Positions 1 through 6,950 of a DNA stretch of 15,473 bases are shown one piece after another (position 1 is the stretch's first letter; the number at the start of each line of letters is the position of its first letter). This stretch comes from Planctomycetia bacterium (GTDB lineage: Bacteria > Planctomycetota > Phycisphaerae > Phycisphaerales > SM1A02): positions 1 through 15,473 of the forward strand of contig SYHM01000194.1 of NCBI GenBank assembly GCA_005799205.1, given 5' to 3'. Under the pieces are notes generated by a model. The model was not told the DNA's origin. It did not search any database and saw nothing but the letters and a program-made list of their open reading frames with translations. A program made the translations under genes and the position numbers.

Positions 1-1134
1 CGACCGGACATTCTGCTGCACGACGAACCGACGAACCACCACGATGCTGAGAGCGTTGCGTGGCTTGAACACCACCATGCCAGTTACGCAGGGACGGTGA
101 TTGCGGTGACCCATGATCGCTACTTCCTTGACAATGTCGCTGGATGGATCCTCGAACTCGATCGGGGAATGGGCATTCCATACCGCGGCAATTACACGCA
201 GTGGCTCGAGCAGAAGTCGGCGCGCCTGGCAGTCGAAGAGAAGCAGGCGAGCATGCGGCAGAAGTCACTCACGCGCGAACTCGAGTGGATTCGACAGAAT
301 CCAAAGGGCCGGCAATCGAAGAGCAAGGCGCGCGTGGCGAACTACGAGCGGATGCTCAGCGACGATGAATCACGCCAAAAGGCAGCGGAAATTGAGATAT
401 TTATTCCGCCTGGTCCCCGTCTTGGCAACGTCGTGATCCACGCCAAGAATGTGACGAAGGCCTTTGGCGATCGACTGCTCCTTGATGGATCGACCTTCGA
501 GATTCCTGCCGGTGCGGTCGTGGGAGTGATCGGTCCCAATGGCGCTGGGAAGACGACCCTCTTCAAGATGATCCTCGGAACCGAGAAGGTCGATGGCGGC
601 GAGTTCGTCGTTGGCGAGACGGTCAAGCTCGGCTACGTCGAGCAGTTGCGCGACTCCATCGCCCCAACAGACAGCATCTGGCGTGCGATTTCAGATGGTG
701 ACGAAGAGATCATGCTCGGTCCCGTGAAGGTCAATAGTCGCGCCTACGTCGCACGGTTCGGATTCACTGGCACTGAGCAGCAGAAACTGTGTGGATCGCT
801 TTCAGGTGGAGAGCGCAACCGCGTGCAGCTCGCCCGCATGCTGCGGCAGGGGAACAATGTTGTGCTCTTTGACGAACCGACGAACGACCTTGACGTGAAC
901 ACCATGCGCGCACTCGAAGAGGCGATCGAGAACTTCGGCGGCACAGCGGTCATCGTCAGCCACGACCGGTGGTTCCTCGATCGCGTCGCGACGCACATTC
1001 TGGCGTTCGAGGGTGACAGTCAAACCTTCTTCTTCAATGGCAATTTCTCCGCATATGAAGAGGATCGCACCCGCCGACTCGGGGCAGACACCACTCCACA
1101 CCGCGTGAAGTATCGAAAGATGACGCGCGCCTGA
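1..1134 (+). CDS. ettA: Energy-dependent translational throttle protein EttA, ABC-F ATPase (5' truncated by window edge)
   Basis: The reading frame is open from base 1 to the TGA at 1132-1134, giving 377 residues, about two thirds of the usual roughly 555. ABC-F proteins of the EttA type bind the ribosomal E site and couple translation to the ATP/ADP state. The fragment starts at the first Walker B/D-loop region (DEPTNHHDAES) and then has the H-loop (THDRYF). Next comes the inter-domain linker with KGRQSKSKAR, followed by the second nucleotide-binding domain: Walker A GPNGAGKT near base 534, signature LSGGE near 804, Walker B VVLFDEPTND near 867 and H-loop SHDRWF near 957. The EttA-type ending LGADTTPHRVKYRKM is present. 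The linker and C-terminus fit EttA rather than Uup or YheS. Three expected leucines near the 5' edge read as histidine (residues 7, 14 and 26 of the fragment; see findings). The next gene starts 12 bases downstream, so co-transcription is likely. Confidence 0.93.
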   Translation, partial: RPDILLHDEPTNHHDAESVAWLEHHHASYAGTVIAVTHDRYFLDNVAGWILELDRGMGIPYRGNYTQWLEQKSARLAVEEKQASMRQKSLTRELEWIRQNPKGRQSKSKARVANYERMLSDDESRQKAAEIEIFIPPGPRLGNVVIHAKNVTKAFGDRLLLDGSTFEIPAGAVVGVIGPNGAGKTTLFKMILGTEKVDGGEFVVGETVKLGYVEQLRDSIAPTDSIWRAISDGDEEIMLGPVKVNSRAYVARFGFTGTEQQKLCGSLSGGERNRVQLARMLRQGNNVVLFDEPTNDLDVNTMRALEEAIENFGGTAVIVSHDRWFLDRVATHILAFEGDSQTFFFNGNFSAYEEDRTRRLGADTTPHRVKYRKMTRA

Positions 1135-1146
1135 GCGAGATCTCAC

Positions 1147-2223
1147 ATGAAGCAAGTCATGACCATCGTCGGAGCCCGTCCGCAGTTCATCAAGGCCGCG
1201 GTTGTGTCGCGTGCAATCCGTGCAACCAACGGTGCTCTTCGCGAAACATTCGTTCATACCGGGCAGCACTTCGACTCGAACATGAGTGATGTGTTTTTTG
1301 ATCAGCTCGCGATCCCGAGACCAGATGTCCACCTCGGTATCGGTGGGGGAAGCCATGGCCGCAACACTGGCCGAATGATCGAGGCGCTCGAAACGGCGAT
1401 CATCGACCATCGTCCAGACGGGGTGCTCATCTATGGCGACACCGACTCAACTCTTGCAGCCGCGATCGCTGCGGCGAAGTTGCACGTGCCGATCGCACAT
1501 GTCGAAGCGGGCCTTCGCTCGTTCAATCGCCGAATGCCCGAAGAGGTGAATCGAGTTCTTGCCGATCACGCGTCGACGCTGCTCTTTACTCCAACAACCA
1601 CCGCAACGACCAACCTCAAGAACGAAGGCATCACGGGGTCCATGGTGCACCAGGTGGGAGATGTCATGTACGACGCTGCGTTCTATTACCGCGACCGGGC
1701 GCGCGAACCGAGCGAGCGGCCCACTGGCGACCGATTTGTCCTCGCGACCCTTCACCGAGCAGAAAACACGGATGACCCGGTGCGGCTCGCGAGCATCGTC
1801 AACGGGCTTGTCGAGCTCAGTCGCACGATGCCGGTTGTCCTTCCAGTGCATCCAAGAACGAGGAAGGTGTTGGCCCAGCACCAATTGGACACTGGGGGCA
1901 TCCAGTTGTGTGATCCCGTTGGGTATCTCGAGATGGTCTGGCTGCTCACGCAGTGCTCCATCGTCGTGACCGACAGTGGCGGACTGCAAAAGGAGGCGTA
2001 CTTCTTCGGCAAGCGATGCGTGACAACACGTGACGAGACTGAATGGGTCGAGCTGGTCTCACTTGGCTGGAACACAATCGTCGGAGCCGACACACGTGCG
2101 ATCGTCGCAGAAGTTGAACGCGCGCTGCGGCTGAGCGATCACCGATCAAGTAGCGATGGGTCCACGCCGTTTGGTCGAGGAGACGCGGGAACTCGAATCG
2201 TTGAGATTCTCGGTGCGGCCTAA
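1147..2223 (+). CDS. wecB: UDP-N-acetylglucosamine 2-epimerase, non-hydrolysing
   Basis: This 358-residue enzyme interconverts UDP-GlcNAc and UDP-ManNAc in the cytoplasm, supplying ManNAc-type sugars for surface polysaccharide. Family features are visible in order: the N-terminal VGARPQFIK (residues 8-16), TGQHFD (38-43), the catalytic-region GDTDST (97-102), HVEAGLRS (118-125) with PEEVNR (131-136), LHRAEN (202-207) and HPRTRK (235-240). The UDP-binding stretch TDSGGLQKEA lies at 275-284 and RDETEW at 295-300. Length is normal and no key motif is missing. The ATG at 1147 lies 12 bases after the ettA stop, with only a weak GAGA-type ribosome site at 1137-1140. No other polysaccharide gene is seen in the window, so the pathway it serves is unknown. 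The stop is only 8 bases from the stop of the opposing gene. Confidence 0.95.
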   Translation: MKQVMTIVGARPQFIKAAVVSRAIRATNGALRETFVHTGQHFDSNMSDVFFDQLAIPRPDVHLGIGGGSHGRNTGRMIEALETAIIDHRPDGVLIYGDTDSTLAAAIAAAKLHVPIAHVEAGLRSFNRRMPEEVNRVLADHASTLLFTPTTTATTNLKNEGITGSMVHQVGDVMYDAAFYYRDRAREPSERPTGDRFVLATLHRAENTDDPVRLASIVNGLVELSRTMPVVLPVHPRTRKVLAQHQLDTGGIQLCDPVGYLEMVWLLTQCSIVVTDSGGLQKEAYFFGKRCVTTRDETEWVELVSLGWNTIVGADTRAIVAEVERALRLSDHRSSSDGSTPFGRGDAGTRIVEILGAA

Positions 2224-2231
2224 GCTGGACC

Positions 2232-3167
2232 TCAACGCGGCTTGTTTGTGTTCGCAAGCGCAATGACTTTGGCTGTATCGCCCGTTCCCGAAAACACCGC
2301 AAGAAATGGGGCGGGGTCTGCCGGCAACTTTCCACCAAGACCGAAGTCTTGGCTCATCGACAAGTTGCAGGTCACCACTGTCAGCCCTCCGCAGCGTGTC
2401 GTGCGCGCATCGTGAAGCGTCGGAACACCACTCGTTGCCGCCTTGACTCCCTTCTGAAGGTCGGCAGCTGCGATCTGCCCACGAAAGTTGACCACCTGCG
2501 CGTGCGGATCGATCCACTTCTCGTACGCGGGAATGTCTTTGCGTTGCTGTGTTCCAAGGAACGTCTGCAGCATCGCTGCTCCTTGCGCGTTGAGTGATGC
2601 ATCTCCCGGGAACGCCGGAGCCGCGGGCGCTGGACGCTCCGTTGGCATGTTCAGATTTGCCCACGCAGCCACCTTCCACGCTCCACCGTCGAATTGCCAG
2701 ACGCCAAGCCGCGGCGCAGGTGTGCCCGCAAGGCGTTCGCCACCGATGGTCTGTCCGACCGCTGCCAGGCAGGTGACAACAAGCGCATCGCCTGCGCGTG
2801 TCGCTCGGACCTGCGTGATCTTTGGAGTGTCTGTGATCGCGAGTCCCTTGGCGACCTTGAGTGATTCGTCGCGGTCTGCGGGTCCTGCGAACCGAATCGA
2901 CTGATAGCAAGGAAGCCACGCCGACTCCATGCCGCTGAAGTCTTGCGTCGCGAAGCGCCGCATCGCGCTCGTGATGAGCTCATTGCCAAGTGTCTGCAGA
3001 CCTGCATCGTCCGCAGGCCAGGGAACCTCGCTCGTTGAGGCGGCCGCACTCGCAGCGGATTGCGGGATCGCTGCAGCCGGATGTGAATCACTGAGTGGGG
3101 CAGTCGGGTTCAACGCAAGGAGTGTCGAAGTGAACGAGCACGCGGCGATGAGTGGGGTGAGGTGCAT
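2232..3167 (-). CDS. Exported protein with two tandem NTF2-like (SnoaL/DUF4440-like) halves
   Basis: The protein has 311 residues if it starts at the ATG whose complement is 3165-3167. An upstream in-frame GTG at 3206 would add 13 residues including an Arg-Arg pair, which would give a more basic signal-peptide n-region. The N-terminus (LTPLIAACSFTSTLLAL) is hydrophobic and followed by an Ala/Pro/Ser-rich stretch, so export is likely. IAAC at residues 7-10 is lipobox-like but very close to the start. The rest falls into two similar halves. Each has a helical start with an aromatic/acidic segment, then VVTC (LVVTCLAAV, then TVVTCNLSM), a Pro-Ala-Pro turn before a strand (TPAPRLGVW, then DPAPFLAVF), and an Ala-Asn ending (AWANLNMP, then ALANTNKPR). 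This pattern fits NTF2-fold domains, but the function is unknown. It is transcribed divergently from the TonB operon, and the shared intergenic region carries the repeats at 3224-3251. Confidence 0.75.
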   Translation of the reverse strand: MHLTPLIAACSFTSTLLALNPTAPLSDSHPAAAIPQSAASAAASTSEVPWPADDAGLQTLGNELITSAMRRFATQDFSGMESAWLPCYQSIRFAGPADRDESLKVAKGLAITDTPKITQVRATRAGDALVVTCLAAVGQTIGGERLAGTPAPRLGVWQFDGGAWKVAAWANLNMPTERPAPAAPAFPGDASLNAQGAAMLQTFLGTQQRKDIPAYEKWIDPHAQVVNFRGQIAAADLQKGVKAATSGVPTLHDARTTRCGGLTVVTCNLSMSQDFGLGGKLPADPAPFLAVFSGTGDTAKVIALANTNKPR

Positions 3168-3356
3168 GGCGCAAGGGTACTGTCGCCGCAGCGGGGCACC
3201 GTGCACACATTCTGAACGCGCCCTTCACAGAACGACAACAGAGGCTTCACAGTTCCTGTGCCGGTCGCACTTACTGTCCCACGCCAGAAGAGATGTGCGT
3301 GTGAAGGAGTCGCTCACTTCCACGCGCTCAACCAGTTCGAGCGACGAGCATCAACC
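3168..3356. promoter_or_regulatory. Divergent intergenic control region between the NTF2-like gene and the TonB operon
   Basis: These 189 bases separate two start codons pointing away from each other, so promoters for both directions should lie here. The clearest structure is the 11-bp-phased repeat at 3224-3251, listed separately. A possible minus-strand -10 element (CAGAAT, complement of 3209-3214) lies about 10 bases beyond the repeat. It would place a transcript start near 3202, ahead of the ATG at 3167. A weak plus-strand -10 candidate is TACTGT at 3272-3277. Neither gene has a strong Shine-Dalgarno sequence. The promoter calls are inference from short matches. Confidence 0.45.
3224..3251. 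promoter_or_regulatory. Three 6-mers at exact 11-bp phasing, Pho-box-like
   Basis: The 6-mers TTCACA (3224-3229), ACAACA (3235-3240) and TTCACA (3246-3251) are each separated by five bases. The outer two extend to an identical 8-mer, CTTCACAG. Read on the other strand the units are CTGTGAA, CTGTTGT and CTGTGAA. Half-sites of this kind in direct orientation on one helical face are the known architecture of PhoP/PhoB family sites: TT(A/T/C)ACA with about 5-base gaps in Bacillus, and CTGTCAT units every 11 bp in Proteobacteria. A similar array precedes the gene at 8606. The regulator itself is not in the window, so the link to phosphate is inference. Confidence 0.45.
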
Positions 3357-4364
3357 ATGAACTACGCTGGCGATCCAGTCCCAACAGTCACTCGCGCATG
3401 CACACTCACACTCGCAGTTCTCGCCGTTGCGTTCAGCCACCAGCCAGCCCATGCGCAGGCGAGTCAGCAGGCACCGCTGTCGGCGAAGGGGGCCCTCACC
3501 ATTCCACCAAGTCCGCGCAAAGCCGTGGGGCTGGTCGCGAATGCTCCAGCCGGTCCCGTTGCACCGGTCGCGGTAGTTGCTCCGAGTGCTCGCATCGAGG
3601 CGCCCACCCCGATCCCTCACTCGCCAACAACACCCCCATCGCCCAGCGCCAGTGCGCCCGACGCAGCGGCGCGGCCCACGCTCGACGAGACACGACTCAC
3701 ACTCGCCAAGTGGATTGAAACGCAGCAGATCATTTCGAAGGAGCGCAACGACTGGCAGCATGGGAAAGAGATCGTGCACGGCCGAATCGAGCTGGTATCC
3801 AAGGAAGTTGGATTGCTGGCTGAGAAAGTTGCACGCTCGCAGGCAGCGGTCACTGAGTCGAACAAGACTCGAGACGAACTCGTCGCAGAGAACGAGACGT
3901 TGAAAGATTCAACCGCGCGCCTCGCGGCGGCAGTCACGCAGATGGAGGGGCACATCCGCACGCTGGCATCACTGATGCCCGAGCCGATCAAAGCGCGAAT
4001 CGCTCCACTCTTGCAGCGCATCCCCGTCGACCCCGCGAACACCCTCGTATCCACCGCCGAGCGCTTTCAAAACGTCCTTGGAATTCTCAATGAACTCAAC
4101 AAGGCGAATGGCGAAATCGCTGTGCACTACGAGATTCGAACGCTCGCCGATGGCACCACAAGCGAAGTGCAAGTGCTCTACGTCGGGTTGTGTCAGGCGT
4201 ACTACCTCAGTCCGCGCGGTGAAGCGGGGATCGGTCGTCCCGGCGACACGGGGTGGATCTGGCAGCCAGCGCCACTCGCAGCCACTGAAGTTGTCACCGC
4301 ACTCGAAATCCTGCAGGGAAAGCACTCACCATCCTTCGTTCCGCTCCCGATGAAACTCAAATGA
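3357..4364 (+). CDS. DUF3450-family periplasmic coiled-coil protein of a TonB system
   Basis: The protein has 335 residues. The ATG at 3357 is chosen because it directly precedes a signal peptide (hydrophobic residues 15-26, cleavage probably after AHA near 33). The frame is open further upstream but shows no export signal there. A Pro/Ala/Ser-rich, probably flexible stretch follows at about 37-108. A coiled coil spans about 112-203, and the C-terminal part (about 208-335) carries the DUF3450-like pattern VLYVGLCQAYYLSPRGEAG and WIWQPAP, ending in VPLPMKLK. In Vibrio and Shewanella TonB2-type clusters a DUF3450 protein is encoded just before the large ExbB/TtpC, as here. Its likely place is the periplasm, interacting with the ExbB periplasmic domain. 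Its stop overlaps the next start as ATGA (4361-4364), implying translational coupling. The Pro/Ala linker appears to be an addition relative to the usual length of about 250 residues. Confidence 0.8.
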   Translation: MNYAGDPVPTVTRACTLTLAVLAVAFSHQPAHAQASQQAPLSAKGALTIPPSPRKAVGLVANAPAGPVAPVAVVAPSARIEAPTPIPHSPTTPPSPSASAPDAAARPTLDETRLTLAKWIETQQIISKERNDWQHGKEIVHGRIELVSKEVGLLAEKVARSQAAVTESNKTRDELVAENETLKDSTARLAAAVTQMEGHIRTLASLMPEPIKARIAPLLQRIPVDPANTLVSTAERFQNVLGILNELNKANGEIAVHYEIRTLADGTTSEVQVLYVGLCQAYYLSPRGEAGIGRPGDTGWIWQPAPLAATEVVTALEILQGKHSPSFVPLPMKLK

Positions 4365-5797
4365 ATCTCGCACATCAATCGAAACACCTCACCCTGTTCG
4401 TCGCACTCCTGTCGAGCACAGAGGTGATCGCACAAACGCCCGCGCCACCGGTCGATGCGGGCAACACCATTCGCCAGGCCGCTCAGAGCGCAGAGGGTGA
4501 ACTCAAGAAAAGCATCGACGAGCTCAACGCGGCGCGCGCGCAGGTCGCCACTGAGAAGTTGCCGCTCGCGCAAGAGTTGACCTCGCTTGAGGGCCGAGCG
4601 ATCCAATTGCGTCGCGAAGGAGACACAGTGCAGCGACTCGTTGATGCTGGGGCACTCGAGATCGCGACGCTGAAGGCACAGTCGAAGGCGCGGCAGGATG
4701 AACTGACCTACATCGGCAGCCTCTTAGACGAATACGCGCGAACGTTCGAGTCGAAGGTTGGCGTCGGCGAGATGCAGGTGTATGGCGAGGCAGCAGAGAG
4801 TGCCAAGCAAGCGAGCGAGAACAAGACCCTCGCCCCCGCCGAGCGATTCAACCGGCAAACGGCATTCACTGACATCTCGATCAAGCGCCTCTTTGATGTC
4901 ATCGGAGGATCCCGATTCGATGGCACTGGAGTCGACACGCTCGGAACGGTGCACAAGGGACAGTTCGCGATGATTGGTCCAATCGCCCTGTTTCGCGCCG
5001 ATTCAGGCAGTGCTGGGATCGCCGTCGCACAGGCGGGGTCACCCAATCCGCTGATCCGTCCGCTCGACGATGAACTCGGCGCGGCGATTGGCACGCTGGT
5101 CGCGACGGGTGAGGGAACCCTTCCACTTGATCCCTCGCGTGGTGGTGCGCTGAAAGCGCTCGTCCAGAAGACGAATCTGCTTCACATCTTCGAAAAGGGT
5201 GGCCCGATCATGTGGCCGCTGCTCATGGCATCGGTTGTGGCGCTCGCGGTCGTCCTTGAACGCTTGCTCTTCCTCCTGAACGAAGGTCGCAAGCGAAGTC
5301 CCAAGGCGCTCAGCAACTTCTTTATCGAAGTGGGCAAAGGCAATCTCGCCGAAGCGATCACAATCTCCGATCGATCGAAGGACGGCATCGTCAACACCCT
5401 CGGGTACGCCCTTGCGCATCGCGACCAATCGCTTGGGCACGCACTTGCGTTCGCAGAGGCACGCACGCTGAAGCGCTATCGACGGGGGCTGGCGATTCTG
5501 GACACGGTCATCACGCTCGCGCCACTTCTGGGATTGCTCGGGACCGTCACCGGCATGATGGCATCATTCTCTGTCATTGGAGGTGATCTCAGTTCGCCAG
5601 GAGCCATCACCGGCGGGATCTCGGAGGCACTCATCGCGACCGCGTTCGGACTGGTGATTGCGATCACGGCTCTTCTTCCATTCAACTATCTGAATACGCA
5701 GATTGAGCAGATCGAGAACGAGATGGTCGGGTGTGGCGCTCAGTTGAAACTGCTGATCGAGCCCGACCACGCACCGGCGCACCCGGGGAAGGACTGA
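4361..5797 (+). CDS. Large ExbB/TolQ/MotA-family proton channel with N-terminal periplasmic coiled-coil domain (TtpC-like)
   Basis: The protein has 478 residues. A signal peptide (about 1-25, ending VIAQ) leads into a predicted periplasmic coiled coil (about 40-155) and a globular region (about 160-270). The ExbB channel core follows, with transmembrane helices at about 283-306 (IMWPLLMASVVALAVVLERL), 383-405 (VITLAPLLGLLGTVTGMMAS) and 420-442 (ISEALIATAFGLVIAITALL). LAPLLGLLGTVTGM and the final helix with its Pro440 are hallmark ExbB/TolQ segments. This domain order matches the large ExbB (TtpC) of TonB2-type systems, which with ExbD converts the proton gradient into TonB movement. It is coupled to the DUF3450 gene by an ATGA overlap, and exbD starts two bases after its stop. 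In known TtpC clusters a separate small ExbB lies between this gene and exbD. None is present here. Confidence 0.9.
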   Translation: MNLAHQSKHLTLFVALLSSTEVIAQTPAPPVDAGNTIRQAAQSAEGELKKSIDELNAARAQVATEKLPLAQELTSLEGRAIQLRREGDTVQRLVDAGALEIATLKAQSKARQDELTYIGSLLDEYARTFESKVGVGEMQVYGEAAESAKQASENKTLAPAERFNRQTAFTDISIKRLFDVIGGSRFDGTGVDTLGTVHKGQFAMIGPIALFRADSGSAGIAVAQAGSPNPLIRPLDDELGAAIGTLVATGEGTLPLDPSRGGALKALVQKTNLLHIFEKGGPIMWPLLMASVVALAVVLERLLFLLNEGRKRSPKALSNFFIEVGKGNLAEAITISDRSKDGIVNTLGYALAHRDQSLGHALAFAEARTLKRYRRGLAILDTVITLAPLLGLLGTVTGMMASFSVIGGDLSSPGAITGGISEALIATAFGLVIAITALLPFNYLNTQIEQIENEMVGCGAQLKLLIEPDHAPAHPGKD

Positions 5798-5799
5798 CG

Positions 5800-6231
5800 A
5801 TGGCTGGTGGTGGCGGCGGTCGCTCGCGAGGAAAGAAGCGAAAAGCACGGCTTGAGATCATTCCTCTGATCGACATCATCTTCTTTCTGTTGGCGACGTT
5901 CATCATGGTCTCACTGAGTATGTCGAAGAATCAGGGAGTGCATGTCGCACTTCCGGGCGCGTCGTCCGCACAGAATCTTGGCGATCAGCAACAACTCGAC
6001 AAGGCAGTCACGCTCAGTGTCAACGACAAGGGTGAGCTCTTCTACAACAAGGACAAGATTTCGGTCGCGCAGCTGCCGATGAAACTGCAGACATACAAGA
6101 CCATGACCAAAGATCCCAAGGTCATCATCAATAGCGACGGCGCCGCTGACTTCAAGCATGTCGTCGGCGTGCTCGACGAGGTGCGCAAGATCGGAATCGC
6201 GAAGGTCGGCATCAATACGGATAAGAAATGA
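5800..6231 (+). CDS. exbD: ExbD/TolR-family biopolymer transport protein
   Basis: The protein has 143 residues. The ATG at 5800 is chosen over longer upstream options because it sits behind a good ribosome site (GGAAGGA, about 5787-5793) and gives a normal ExbD length. A glycine-rich and basic cytoplasmic tail (AGGGGGRSRGKKRKAR) precedes a single transmembrane helix at about 20-40. That helix contains IPLIDIIFFLLATFIM, with the membrane aspartate that carries protons in ExbD at residue 25. The periplasmic domain follows, with the expected pattern VTLSVNDKGELFYN and VIINSDGAADFKHVVGVLDE. ExbD forms the inner-membrane motor with ExbB and transmits force to TonB. The gene begins two bases after the exbB stop and overlaps tonB as ATGA at 6228-6231. 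Confidence 0.94.
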   Translation: MAGGGGGRSRGKKRKARLEIIPLIDIIFFLLATFIMVSLSMSKNQGVHVALPGASSAQNLGDQQQLDKAVTLSVNDKGELFYNKDKISVAQLPMKLQTYKTMTKDPKVIINSDGAADFKHVVGVLDEVRKIGIAKVGINTDKK

Positions 6232-6947
6232 CGACTGCGCGCGTGGTTCTCTGTGCTCTCGGTGCGCTGATTGTGCACGGCGCGATCCTGCTCTTCGGCG
6301 GGATCTTCTTTCTCGATGACGCGGCCGCGACAACAAGCAAACGCGATGTCGAATTGCTTACAACCGAACCAGAGAAGGACAAACCGCGCGAGGAACCCGA
6401 GCAGGAACCCGAGCAGGAGCCATTGAAATCGCAGAACGAACCGCCGCCTGATCCCAGTGATGTCGTGAAGAGCGTCGATGCTCCAGCAGTCAGCGACGAT
6501 GCGCCGGCGCTTGACGCGGCGAGCTTGAGCGCACTTGAACAGGCCCTCAATGGCAACACGGGGGGTGGTGGAGACTTCGGCGGCGCTGCATCGCTCGCAG
6601 GTGGAGGTCGAATCGGCGGCACAGGACGCGGAGGGAGCGAGTCGGATGAACTCGACGCAGCGTTCAGTCTCTCTGAGATCGACCAGAAGCCACGCGCGGT
6701 CCACCAGGTGGCTGGGGTCTATCCCGCCGAACTTCGCGAAAGAAAACTGGAAGGGGTCGTCACGCTGATCTTTCTTGTCGACGCATCGGGTCGGGTCGTC
6801 AATCCACGCATCGAGAAATCATCGCACACAGAGTTTGAACGGCCAGCGATGGACGCCGTCCGCCAGTGGCGTTTTGAACCAGCCCTCAAGGGTGGCAAGC
6901 CAGTCGGCTGCCGCATGCGCGTACCCATGCGCTTTCAAGTGAGATAA
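6228..6947 (+). CDS. tonB: TonB energy-transducing protein
   Basis: The protein has 239 residues. It has one N-terminal transmembrane helix (about 5-29), with a histidine at residue 17 in LIVHGAILL. This resembles the membrane histidine known to matter in E. coli TonB. A periplasm-spanning part follows: an acidic Glu-Pro segment (47-76, containing EEPEQEPEQEP), an Asp/Ala/Ser segment (77-108) and a glycine-rich segment (110-136). The C-terminal TonB domain (about 152-239) has VYPAELRERKLEGVVTLIF, DASGRVVNPRIEKSS and AVRQWRFEPALKGGKPV. TonB carries energy from ExbB/ExbD to outer-membrane receptors. The obvious client is the receptor at 11642-14716. The spacer is Glu-Pro and Gly rich rather than the Lys-Pro/Glu-Pro of enterobacterial TonB. 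The next gene starts three bases after the stop. Confidence 0.92.
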   Translation: MTTARVVLCALGALIVHGAILLFGGIFFLDDAAATTSKRDVELLTTEPEKDKPREEPEQEPEQEPLKSQNEPPPDPSDVVKSVDAPAVSDDAPALDAASLSALEQALNGNTGGGGDFGGAASLAGGGRIGGTGRGGSESDELDAAFSLSEIDQKPRAVHQVAGVYPAELRERKLEGVVTLIFLVDASGRVVNPRIEKSSHTEFERPAMDAVRQWRFEPALKGGKPVGCRMRVPMRFQVR

Positions 6948-6950
6948 ATC

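Noticed and set aside
802..1410. A 202-codon open frame on the minus strand
   Set aside because: It lies across the ettA/wecB junction, opposite two well-supported genes, and its product has no recognisable pattern. It is a shadow frame of high-GC coding sequence.
2224..2260. Bidirectional terminator between the convergent wecB and NTF2-like genes
   Set aside because: Only 8 bases separate the stops, and the possible pairing (AAGC with GCTT) is just 4 bp.
2146..2919. A 257-codon minus-strand frame overlapping the NTF2-like gene
   Set aside because: Its product is Arg/Ser/Cys rich and low in order, while the other minus frame has an export signal and a repeated domain pattern.
6390..6422. 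Short repeat in tonB coding for Glu-Pro-Glu-Gln units as a mobile or regulatory repeat
   Set aside because: It is in frame and fits the usual low-complexity periplasmic spacer of TonB.
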